From the NCBI GenBank assembly GCA_021640185.1, contig JAJXDX010000101.1:560-6247 (forward strand): a stretch of DNA of 5,688 nucleotides, in the 5' to 3' direction. The notes beneath the pieces were generated by a model, which saw nothing but the letters and a program-made list of their open reading frames with translations, ran no database searches and was not told where the DNA came from. Shown here in pieces: positions 1-5,688 of this stretch (position 1 is its first letter; each line of letters opens with the position of its first letter). The DNA comes from Oscillospiraceae bacterium. GTDB taxonomy: Bacteria > Bacillota > Clostridia > Oscillospirales > Acutalibacteraceae. A program made the position numbers and the translations under genes.

Positions 1-1999
1 GCTTGCGCACGACCGACAGGCCAAGCCCGACGCCGTCTTGCGCCGTGCACTGCTCGCCGCTTTCCTGTGCGAACGGCTCGAACATCCGATGCTGGAACTC
101 CCAGCTCATCCCGATGCCGGTATCGGCACAGACGAAGGAGATCTCCGACCGCTCGTCGTCGATCGGCGTTTCACGCAGCGAGTAGTCCACGCGGCCGCCG
201 GGCGGTGTATATTTGACGGCGTTGCCCAAAATGTTCAGCATGATCTGGCGCAGGTACAGCGGCCGTCCGAAAAACCATTCGTGCACGATCTGCACATCGG
301 GCGGCGGCAAGGTCAGCCCGCGCGCCTGCGCCTGGATCTCCGCGACGGCATAGATCGACCGTGTCTCCTCCGGCAGCGAGAAGTTCGTGCGTTCCGTCGT
401 GTTCTCGTCCGCTTCCAGCTTGTTGAGCGTCAGTACGTCGTTGACCAGCTCCAGCAGCTGACCCGCCGCATCACGCGCCATGTGCCGGCAGCGCTCCAAT
501 TTGTCCGGATCATCGGGGTGACGTGAGGAGATCTCCAGCATCCCGATGATGATGTTGATCGGCGTGCGGATATCGTGGCTCATCCGACGCAAAAAGTCGG
601 TCTTGGCCAAGTTGGCCTGCCGCTCCCGCCGGGCGGAAAGCTCCAGCTGCTCCTGATACTGCAGCTCCTTCTGCTTTTGGTCGTTCACATCCAGCGTCAT
701 CAGGATGAAGGACAGCACTTTGCCGTCGGCCGAACGTTCCTTGATGACGATGATATCCTCGAACCACACGCCGAACGTGGCAAGATAGGTGAAGTCCAGA
801 TAGCGCTTGTCGTCCGTGCGTTCGGCCAGCGTCTCCACATCCGCAAAGCGGCGGTATTCTTCCCGATACCCTTCCGCCACGAAGCAGTCGATCAGCTTAT
901 CCAGCACCTGCAAGGCAGAGCCGTCGGTCGGTATGCCTTCATAAAACTGCGGACGGTGCAAAAACTCCAGCGTATCCGCCGCAAGATCGATCAATATGCT
1001 CGACGAGCAGATCCGGCTGATCGCCCGGATCGTTTCGTGCTCGCTGTCCAGCTCCACCTCGTGCGCCCGACGTGTGCGGTTGTGCAGCACCACCAGCAGC
1101 AGGACGAGCAGGCAGTACACGCCCATCACCGGCAGCACGACGTCCCGCCTCACGGCATAGACCGACTTTTGCGGAAACAGCACATACAGGTCGTATTCCC
1201 GATAGCCGGACCGTCCGCCGTAAAAGCTCTGTCCGTCCGCCTCCACGCGCACCAACCGGTCGTGTTTTCCGGCTTCCTCCAACCGGCCGATCGCCTCGAT
1301 CTCGTCTGTTTCGGCGTCATACAGGCCGGGGGCATTCGTACCGATCACGTTTTTCCCGTCCGTGATGTACAGTGTCCCGTTCAGGATCGTTTCATACCCC
1401 GCCAGCAGCGCCTTGACCGAGGTGCTGTGTTCATACAATGTATCCCGTTCCTGCAGGTGACAGCACACGATCAGCCCGGCTGCGTCCCGTCTGGCTGCAA
1501 CGGCGATGTCGTACGTTTCGCCGTCCAGCTCCAGCCGCTCGGCATAGATCTTTTCGGGATGATCGAGAACGCTGCGCACCGCTTCGCGCCGGAGCACTTC
1601 GGCCCATTTCGTCCAAGCGGCTTTGGCCGTGCCATAACGGTGCACCGGCTGCAGCTGCCCGTCCAGCACGAAGATGCCGCTCAGCCTCTGGCTTGACCCA
1701 TAGCTGTCCAGAAAGTCCGCCATTTTGGACGATGCCCCCGCCGAAAGGATGTTGCCGATCGCGTCTGCCTGCTCCGTCAGACGCATCAGGCTTTTGACCT
1801 CGTCGGCATCGATCACATTGTCATAGTTGTCGCACTGCCGCTTCATGTAGCTGAGCGTCCGGTCAAGTACATCCTGCGCATTGGCGCGACTGATCGCACC
1901 GCCGAGCATGACTGCCCCTGCGATCACCACCGCACCGACGGCGGCCAGCACCGTATACAGCCATGTCGGCGAAAGCCGATATCTGTCGGGCCGTTTCAT
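1..1999 (-). CDS. Membrane sensor histidine kinase, probably hybrid; C-terminal end lost at window edge
   Basis: Sensor kinase that would autophosphorylate on a histidine in response to an extracytoplasmic signal. 666 codons are visible and the frame is still open at base 1. Order: short basic N-terminus; membrane helix about 12-34; extracytoplasmic domain about 35-286, whose size suits a double-Cache sensor (inference); membrane helix 287-305 (leucine/valine-rich); a PAS-like region about 325-438; a short helix; then the kinase core. H-box is FLRRMSHDIRTP with His475. N-box is LNILGNAVKYTP with Asn593. G1 is DTGIGM at 626-631, followed by an FEPF F-box. G2 is GVGLGL at 656-661, with Val in place of the usual Thr. 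All core catalytic motifs are present. The ATG overlaps the preceding TGA as ATGA and has a strong Shine-Dalgarno seven bases upstream, so the start is secure. Kinases of this type often continue into one or more receiver domains, but that part lies outside the window. Confidence 0.93.
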   Translation of the reverse strand, partial: MKRPDRYRLSPTWLYTVLAAVGAVVIAGAVMLGGAISRANAQDVLDRTLSYMKRQCDNYDNVIDADEVKSLMRLTEQADAIGNILSAGASSKMADFLDSYGSSQRLSGIFVLDGQLQPVHRYGTAKAAWTKWAEVLRREAVRSVLDHPEKIYAERLELDGETYDIAVAARRDAAGLIVCCHLQERDTLYEHSTSVKALLAGYETILNGTLYITDGKNVIGTNAPGLYDAETDEIEAIGRLEEAGKHDRLVRVEADGQSFYGGRSGYREYDLYVLFPQKSVYAVRRDVVLPVMGVYCLLVLLLVVLHNRTRRAHEVELDSEHETIRAISRICSSSILIDLAADTLEFLHRPQFYEGIPTDGSALQVLDKLIDCFVAEGYREEYRRFADVETLAERTDDKRYLDFTYLATFGVWFEDIIVIKERSADGKVLSFILMTLDVNDQKQKELQYQEQLELSARRERQANLAKTDFLRRMSHDIRTPINIIIGMLEISSRHPDDPDKLERCRHMARDAAGQLLELVNDVLTLNKLEADENTTERTNFSLPEETRSIYAVAEIQAQARGLTLPPPDVQIVHEWFFGRPLYLRQIMLNILGNAVKYTPPGGRVDYSLRETPIDDERSEISFVCADTGIGMSWEFQHRMFEPFAQESGEQCTAQDGVGLGLSVVRK

Positions 2000-2790
2000 G
2001 AAGCGTCCTCCCCTCCGTGGCCGTCATCCAGCCCGTAGCCGGCCAAGATCTTGTCTATCGTGCCGTCCTCGCGCATCTGCTGCAGGGCAGCCGCCAATTC
2101 GTCGATCGGCGCATCATCGTTATCCTTGGCGAAGGCGACGCCGATGTTCGCCACGAGCAAAGGCTCGTCCAAGATCCGGTATTCTCCCGCCGCCCGGCTG
2201 ATACAGCTGCGGCACGCTGCCTCATGCCCGGCGCAGGCATCGACATAGCCCTTGCGCAGCGCGGCGAATGCCAACTCCAGCGACGTCAGACCGTATACCC
2301 GGTCGACCGTACCGATCTGCGGTACCGCATGCGACAACAGCAGCTCGTCCGGTTTTGCGCTTTGCTGCACGGCGATGCACTTGCCGTTCAGCTCCGCTAA
2401 TGTGCGGATCGGGCTGTTCGCCGGAACGACGACCACCTGACGGCTGACCATATACGGCCCTACCCAACGATAGCATTCCTCCCGTCCGTCCATGGAAAAG
2501 CAGCCCCACAGGCAGTCGACACGCCCGTTTTGCAGATAGCTGTCCTTGTCCTGCCAGCGGATCTGCTGATAGACCGGGCGATAACCGATGCGCCGCAGCG
2601 CCTCGGTCGAGATCTCTACATCGATCCCGTCGAACTGCCCGTCCTCCCCACGGTAGATATACGGCTCATAGGTATCGCTGCCGATCACCAGCAGCGGCAG
2701 CGGGCCGCCGCCGCCGGCAGAACGGCAGCCGGACAACAGCAGGACGAACGATGCCAGCATGACCGCCAAACGGCAAACGGTTCTTTTCAC
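1996..2790 (-). CDS. Solute-binding lipoprotein, family 3 (amino-acid-binding type), linked to signalling
   Basis: Extracytoplasmic, membrane-anchored binding protein of 264 residues, the usual size for the family. It opens with a basic end (MKR), a hydrophobic stretch and a lipobox LSGC with Cys22, so it should be lipidated and held on the outer face of the cytoplasmic membrane. The body has the family-3 pattern: YEPYIYR near the start, GIDVEI at 55-60, the SMDGREECYRWVGPY segment (99-113) whose Arg103 matches the carboxylate-binding arginine of the family, and GYVDACAGHE at 181-190. In that last motif His189 stands where amino-acid binders usually have Asp. The mature part holds seven cysteines besides Cys22. 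The start is GTG at 2790, overlapping the preceding TGA as GTGA, with AAGGCGAG just upstream. No permease or ATPase gene is adjacent, and the next gene is a sensor kinase. The role is therefore probably ligand presentation to the kinase; an orphan uptake component is the alternative. The ligand is unknown. Confidence 0.88.
   Translation of the reverse strand: MKRTVCRLAVMLASFVLLLSGCRSAGGGGPLPLLVIGSDTYEPYIYRGEDGQFDGIDVEISTEALRRIGYRPVYQQIRWQDKDSYLQNGRVDCLWGCFSMDGREECYRWVGPYMVSRQVVVVPANSPIRTLAELNGKCIAVQQSAKPDELLLSHAVPQIGTVDRVYGLTSLELAFAALRKGYVDACAGHEAACRSCISRAAGEYRILDEPLLVANIGVAFAKDNDDAPIDELAAALQQMREDGTIDKILAGYGLDDGHGGEDAS
2007..2016 (-). promoter_or_regulatory. Strong tandem Shine-Dalgarno site of the sensor kinase
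   Basis: On the minus strand the bases read GGAGGGGAGG, two GGAGG cores in tandem, ending seven bases before the ATG at 1999. The site lies inside the last codons of the lipoprotein gene. It fixes the kinase start, and it suggests that the kinase can be initiated efficiently in its own right as well as by coupling. Confidence 0.8.
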
Positions 2791-5123
2791 ATCTCGCCTT
2801 TCTGCCGCTCGACGGCATACACCTCGTCCCGCAGACGGTCACCGATCTTGGCCAAACACCGCAGCAGACGCGGATCGAACGCGCCGCATTCGCCGTCCGT
2901 GATCATTTTGACCGCGACATCGTGCGGATACGCCTTTTTATACACCCGGTCGCTGACCAGTGCGTCATACACATCCATCAGCCCGACCACCTGCGCCGCG
3001 ATCGGGATGGCGCTGCCCTTCAGCCCGTCGGGATACCCGCTGCCGTCGATGCGCTCGTGATGCCAGCGGCAGATCTGCGCCGCCATGCGCAAAAGCGGCT
3101 CGCCCGAATAACGATCCATGTCCCGCAGCATCATCTCGCCATACACCGTGTGCAGCTTGACCTGCTCGTATTCTCCCGAGGTCAGCGGGCCCGGCTTGTT
3201 CAGGATCCGGTCGTCCACGCCGAGCTTGCCGATATCGTGCAGCACGGAAACGGCGGCGATCAGCGAGCAGTCGCGCCACGTCAGCCCTTCGGTCGTTTCG
3301 TCGGTCAGCAGCTGCTCCAGCAGCAGCGCCGTCCCCTTTTTGACGTTGCGCAGGTGGTCCTCGCTCTCCGGCTCGCGATAACCGACGACCCGGCAGAGGA
3401 TGTCAACGATCACCTCGTTCTCCCGTTCCTGCTCGCCGATCTGGCGACGGACGATCGCCGCCAGCCGCCGCTGCTTGGCATACATCTTGATCGTGTTCAT
3501 CACCCGGCGATGCACGATCTGCGCATCGAACGGGCGGCTGATATAATCGGTCACCCCAAGATCGTAGGCGCGGCGGATCTGCTCCGCGGCCGTATCGGCC
3601 GAGATCATGATCACCGGGATGTCCCGGATGATCCGCCGCCGTTCCATCTCCTGCAGCACGGCATAGCCGTCCATCACCGGCATGAACAGATCGAGCAGCA
3701 CCAGCGCGATCCCGGTGCCGTAGCGCTCCAGCAGCTGCAGCCCCTCTTTGCCGTCGGCGGCCTCCAATACCCGGTAGCCGTCGCCCAGCATCTCCGACAG
3801 GATCTGGCGGTTGAGCGCCGAATCATCCACGATCAGGATCATCGGCACGTCGCCGTCTGCCGGATCGTCCGCCGCCGGCGGCTGTTCGTCGTGACCGATC
3901 CCCGTCACCACGGTGTCCTTGTGCTGTTTGGCGCGGTACATCAGTCGGTCGGCACGCGGCACGGCATCGGCCGGGCATTCGTCCTTCACCGTGATCCCGC
4001 CGATGCTGGCCGTCAGGCGAAGATCGTCATAGCCGGTCATCGAGATCTTGCGCGTCTGCATGCGTATCGCCTGCAGCGTATCGATAAAACGCTGCTCCGT
4101 CACGCCGGGCATCAGCAGCAAAAACTCGTCCCCGCCGTAGCGGATCAGCACGTCCCGAGCTCCGAGCTGCCCCAAGATCGTACGGCTCATCCGCATCAGC
4201 GCGATATCCCCCACGCCGTGACCGAAAACGTCGTTGCACAGCTTCAGGTCGTCAAGGTCGATCACCGCCACGCCGCCGGTGAAGCGCACATCCTTCAGCT
4301 CCCGCTCGTAATAGTTGCGGCTGTGCGCACCGGTCAGTACGTCAAGGCGCGTTTCCTGCCGCTCCTCGTAGTGGCGCACGGTCTCGGTGATGTCCAGCCG
4401 GGTCATCACGATCCGGCTCTGTTCGTCATCCAAAAAAGAGAAGATGAACTGCTTATAGGCGCACTGGCCGCTGCCATCCTGCACGGTGAGGAAAATGCGG
4501 TAGGTGTCCTGTGCCTGCAGCACCCGGCACACGCGGTCAAGCGCCAGATCTTGCCGTGCCTGTTCCCGCTGCGCGGGATCGACGCCGCTGTCAACGAAGC
4601 GGCGCAGCATCTCGGCATAGTTATAGGCTGTCGTCGGCATCCGGTTCATCCCGCGCGCATAGCTGACCGTGTAACGGCCGTCGGTGCAGTCGATGGCGAT
4701 CACGTTGTCGACCGTCCCCTGCATGGACAGACGGATCGCTTTATCGTTGACCGAACGGTACATATCCCGACCAAGCAACAGCAGGCGATCAGGCCCGATA
4801 CGCTCGAAACGGATGCTGTACCATTTCAGCCCCGCGTCCCGCAGCTTGAAAACCGTCTGCAGATCGATGCGGTCGTCCGCCGCATCCAGTCTGCCGCGCA
4901 AGAACGTTTCGTTCAGGCAGCGGTACTCGGTCGGCTCGGTGGCGATCAGATCGTGCTGCCGCGAAAGCCGCTCTTTCAGCTCCGGCACGGTGAACGTGCC
5001 GCCCGCCAGCTCCGGCGCGATCCCGCTGCGGTGCACGGTCATCTGCCGCCGGTCGCGCCGGTATTCCCAAACCATTTCGTATCGCTGTTTCAACGTTTCC
5101 AGAAGCAGCTCCTGCTCTGTCAT
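2787..5123 (-). CDS. c-di-GMP turnover protein: PAS-like, GGDEF, receiver, HD-GYP
   Basis: Cytoplasmic protein of 778 residues with no membrane segment, carrying both a diguanylate cyclase and a c-di-GMP phosphodiesterase domain. Residues are counted from the ATG at 5123. About 10-120 and 135-250 look like PAS-type sensor folds, the second ending in RLDITE. GGDEF domain about 257-406: DVLTG, metal residues in IDLDDLK (Asp289, Asp291), and RYGGDEF with GGDEF at 330-334, so synthesis looks possible. The inhibitory RxxD site is GARD (321-324), without its arginine. Receiver about 428-544: acidic pair Asp433/434, phospho-acceptor Asp478 in LLDLFMP, Ser508, and Arg530 in SRPF where Lys is usual. 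HD-GYP about 575-765: His590, HDIGK (His629, Asp630), His658, HHE (688-690), GYP (696-698), Asp717; all are intact. A TTG at 5141 would add six residues, but it has no Shine-Dalgarno, whereas GGGGGA precedes the ATG by ten bases. It is first in an operon with the binding protein and the kinase, and the receiver may be that kinase's target (inference). Which activity dominates cannot be told. Confidence 0.94.
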   Translation of the reverse strand: MTEQELLLETLKQRYEMVWEYRRDRRQMTVHRSGIAPELAGGTFTVPELKERLSRQHDLIATEPTEYRCLNETFLRGRLDAADDRIDLQTVFKLRDAGLKWYSIRFERIGPDRLLLLGRDMYRSVNDKAIRLSMQGTVDNVIAIDCTDGRYTVSYARGMNRMPTTAYNYAEMLRRFVDSGVDPAQREQARQDLALDRVCRVLQAQDTYRIFLTVQDGSGQCAYKQFIFSFLDDEQSRIVMTRLDITETVRHYEERQETRLDVLTGAHSRNYYERELKDVRFTGGVAVIDLDDLKLCNDVFGHGVGDIALMRMSRTILGQLGARDVLIRYGGDEFLLLMPGVTEQRFIDTLQAIRMQTRKISMTGYDDLRLTASIGGITVKDECPADAVPRADRLMYRAKQHKDTVVTGIGHDEQPPAADDPADGDVPMILIVDDSALNRQILSEMLGDGYRVLEAADGKEGLQLLERYGTGIALVLLDLFMPVMDGYAVLQEMERRRIIRDIPVIMISADTAAEQIRRAYDLGVTDYISRPFDAQIVHRRVMNTIKMYAKQRRLAAIVRRQIGEQERENEVIVDILCRVVGYREPESEDHLRNVKKGTALLLEQLLTDETTEGLTWRDCSLIAAVSVLHDIGKLGVDDRILNKPGPLTSGEYEQVKLHTVYGEMMLRDMDRYSGEPLLRMAAQICRWHHERIDGSGYPDGLKGSAIPIAAQVVGLMDVYDALVSDRVYKKAYPHDVAVKMITDGECGAFDPRLLRCLAKIGDRLRDEVYAVERQKGEM
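2793..2800 (-). promoter_or_regulatory. Shine-Dalgarno site of the lipoprotein gene (GTG start)
   Basis: The minus strand reads AAGGCGAG two bases before the GTG at 2790, with the AGG core about six bases from the start. It lies within the last codons of the upstream gene. An ATG at 2792 is not a usable start because the next codon is TGA; it is the final Met codon of the upstream protein. The site is moderate in strength, so the GTG probably depends partly on translational coupling. Confidence 0.55.
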
Positions 5124-5133
5124 CGCGTTCACA

Positions 5134-5139
5134 TCCCCC
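5134..5139 (-). promoter_or_regulatory. Shine-Dalgarno site that favours the ATG start at 5123
   Basis: The minus strand reads GGGGGA, ten bases before the ATG at 5123. The upstream in-frame TTG (5141) overlaps this purine run and has no site of its own. The in-frame GTG (5132) is too close to use it. This supports the shorter 778-residue protein. Confidence 0.55.
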
Positions 5140-5196
5140 AAGAGCGCCGGCCTGCCGCATCGCCCGCGCCGCCGTCCCTCGGCAGTGTCGAACTTT

Positions 5197-5246
5197 ATCC
5201 CCGTTTTTTATCGGGATCCGGCAGCAGATCGACGAAAAAAGTCGTC
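5197..5246 (-). other. Two small A/T-looped hairpins in the operon leader
   Basis: Read on the minus strand, the first hairpin (5246-5231) has the stem GACGA/TCGTC around CTTTTT. The second (5217-5197) has ATCCCG pairing with CGGGGAT, with one bulged C, around ATAAAAAA. The U-rich loop of the first could pair with the A-rich loop of the second, giving an alternative fold. Neither has a terminal U run after a GC stem, so they are not simple terminators. A regulatory role is speculative. Confidence 0.3.
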
Positions 5247-5272
5247 GTCACACGTTTAAGTGGTGCCATATA

Positions 5273-5296
5273 CTGTAAAGATATTTACCATTACAG
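5273..5296. repeat. Nested inverted repeat, candidate operator
   Basis: The arms CTGTAA (5273-5278) and TTACAG (5291-5296) are perfect inverted copies. Inside them GTAAA (5275-5279) and TTTAC (5284-5288) form a second perfect inverted pair around GATA. The GTAAAG unit recurs near 5320-5330 as GTAAAGTAAAG. The site lies in the AT-rich part of the promoter region, where a transcription factor would bind. Operator function is inferred; a chance AT-rich palindrome is possible. Confidence 0.45.
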
Positions 5297-5349
5297 CGAC
5301 CAACGAGCGGCCGCGATCCGTAAAGTAAAGCGCCTTAACAGCAAAGACC

Positions 5350-5380
5350 CTGCCGCTGTGCGCAAAGCGCACGGCGGCAG
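5350..5380 (-). terminator. Hairpin terminator downstream of engB
   Basis: A 14-bp, GC-rich stem with a three-base loop begins eight bases after the engB stop. On the minus strand the arms are CTGCCGCCGTGCGC and GCGCACAGCGGCAG around TTT, with one A-C mismatch (a G-U pair if read on the plus strand). The bases that follow (GGGTCTTTGCTGTT) are only partly U-rich, so termination may be incomplete and some read-through into the signalling operon is possible. Confidence 0.6.
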
Positions 5381-5387
5381 AGCCGTT

Positions 5388-5688
5388 TCATTCCTCTTCG
5401 CCGGAGCAAACGTCCAGCAGGATCTCGCGCAGGGTTTCGGCGCCCTCCCCCGTCGTGGCCGAAAACGGCACGACGGTGACACCTTCATAATCGGAAAGTT
5501 CGCGTTCGAACGCCGCCAAGCGTTCGGCGCGCTGGGTCTTGTTCAGCTTGTCCGCCTTGGTCAGCACGGCGACGAACGGGATCTGACGCTCGACCATATA
5601 GTCGAGCATCTGGATGTCGTCCCGGCTGGGCGCGTGGCGGATGTCGAGCAGCTGCAGCACCAGCCGCAGATCGCGGTCGTCATAGAAG
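5388..5688 (-). CDS. engB: Ribosome-assembly GTPase EngB/YsxC, C-terminal half
   Basis: Cytoplasmic GTPase needed for assembly of the large ribosomal subunit in bacteria where it has been studied. Only the last 99 residues are in the window; the family is about 195-200 residues long, so the P-loop (G1), G2 and G3 motifs lie beyond base 5688. The visible part shows the family hallmark LQLLDIRHAPSRDD followed by a run ending in DYM, then the guanine-specificity motif TKADK (G4) and the SAT motif (G5) in VVPFSATTGEG, and an acidic C-terminus (GEEE). The DIRH segment together with TKADK separates it from other small GTPases such as Era or Der. The stop is TGA at 5390-5388, with a hairpin directly after it. 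It runs in the same direction as the signalling genes but appears to be a separate transcription unit. In many Bacillota engB follows lon, which cannot be checked here. Confidence 0.92.
   Translation of the reverse strand, partial: FYDDRDLRLVLQLLDIRHAPSRDDIQMLDYMVERQIPFVAVLTKADKLNKTQRAERLAAFERELSDYEGVTVVPFSATTGEGAETLREILLDVCSGEEE

Larger units (their letters stand above)
5124..5349 (-). promoter_or_regulatory. Non-coding promoter and leader region of the signalling operon
   Basis: About 225 bases without a credible gene lie between the engB terminator and the first operon gene. The part nearest engB (about 5250-5340) is less GC-rich than its surroundings and holds TA-rich patches on the minus strand such as TATATG (near 5272-5267) and TGTAAT (near 5295-5290). 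No convincing pair of -35 and -10 boxes at normal spacing was found, so the exact promoter is not called. The rest (5124-5250) would be a structured leader with several inverted repeats. I looked for the conserved cores of c-di-GMP-I and c-di-GMP-II riboswitches, a natural expectation here, and did not see them. Confidence 0.45.

Noticed and set aside
38..526. Plus-strand open frame of 162 codons near the left edge
   Set aside because: It lies opposite the ATP-binding domain of the kinase; the composition is Arg/Gln/His-rich, and no domain or ribosome site supports it.
575..1696. Long open frame of 373 codons on the plus strand, opposite the sensor kinase
   Set aside because: It is antisense to a kinase with all its motifs. 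Its product is a Gln/His/Leu/Arg-rich low-complexity sequence with no recognisable domain, as expected from the reverse of a GC-rich gene.
2530..3060. Plus-strand open frame spanning the junction of two minus-strand genes
   Set aside because: Antisense to well supported coding sequence on both sides, with no coherent protein features.
5124..5141. TTG start at 5141 for the c-di-GMP protein
   Set aside because: It would place the start inside the purine run that serves as Shine-Dalgarno for the ATG at 5123, and it has no site of its own. It remains a minor possibility.
5197..5217. Hairpin with a T run as an intrinsic terminator
   Set aside because: The T run lies in the loop and not after the stem, and the stem is short with a bulge, so it does not fit an intrinsic terminator on either strand.
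4684..5259. Plus-strand open frame of 191 codons reaching into the intergenic region
   Set aside because: Mostly antisense to the PAS-like part of the c-di-GMP protein; Ser/Arg-rich product without a domain.
5142..5349. c-di-GMP riboswitch in the operon leader
   Set aside because: The conserved core segments known for class I (such as the GGCAAACC and GCGGGG elements) and a class II pseudoknot pattern could not be found by reading either strand.
1..5688. Mobile elements, CRISPR arrays, tRNA or rRNA genes
   Set aside because: No transposase motifs, regularly spaced repeats, terminal inverted repeats with target duplications, or tRNA/rRNA signatures were seen.

Overview
The window is about 5.7 kb of GC-rich bacterial DNA (around 60% by eye). 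All supported genes lie on the minus strand and are tightly packed. The organism is most likely a member of the Bacillota, of clostridial or Negativicutes type. This is an inference from three things: the style of the GGDEF/receiver/HD-GYP protein, the pairing of a lipoprotein solute-binding protein with a sensor kinase, and purine-rich Shine-Dalgarno sites. No rRNA or other taxonomic marker is present, so the genus cannot be given.

In transcription order (right to left): (a) 5688-5388 is the C-terminal half of the ribosome-assembly GTPase EngB/YsxC, followed by a GC-rich hairpin at 5380-5350 that probably ends its transcript. (b) 5349-5124 is a non-coding stretch with an AT-rich patch, a nested inverted repeat (5273-5296) and two small hairpins. 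It is the likely promoter and leader of the next operon. (c) 5123-2787 is a large cytoplasmic signalling protein: PAS-like sensor region, GGDEF, receiver, HD-GYP. (d) 2790-1996 is a solute-binding lipoprotein of the family-3 amino-acid-binding fold. (e) 1999-1 is a membrane sensor histidine kinase, cut by the window edge just after its ATP-binding G2 motif.

Genes (c), (d) and (e) overlap by four bases at each junction (GTGA and ATGA) and so form a translationally coupled operon. They read as one signalling unit. The lipoprotein would bind a small molecule outside the membrane. The kinase, with a large extracytoplasmic domain, would sense it directly or through the lipoprotein. The receiver inside the c-di-GMP protein would be a natural phosphorylation target, changing the balance between c-di-GMP synthesis (GGDEF) and breakdown (HD-GYP). 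No transporter permease or ATPase gene lies between them, which favours sensing over uptake. The circuit is inferred from domain content and gene order; the sequence cannot prove it.

The most notable details are the receiver placed between two opposing c-di-GMP domains, the loss of the product-inhibition arginine in the GGDEF domain, a Lys-to-Arg change in the receiver, and a cysteine-rich binding protein in which the usual amino-group-binding Asp appears to be His.
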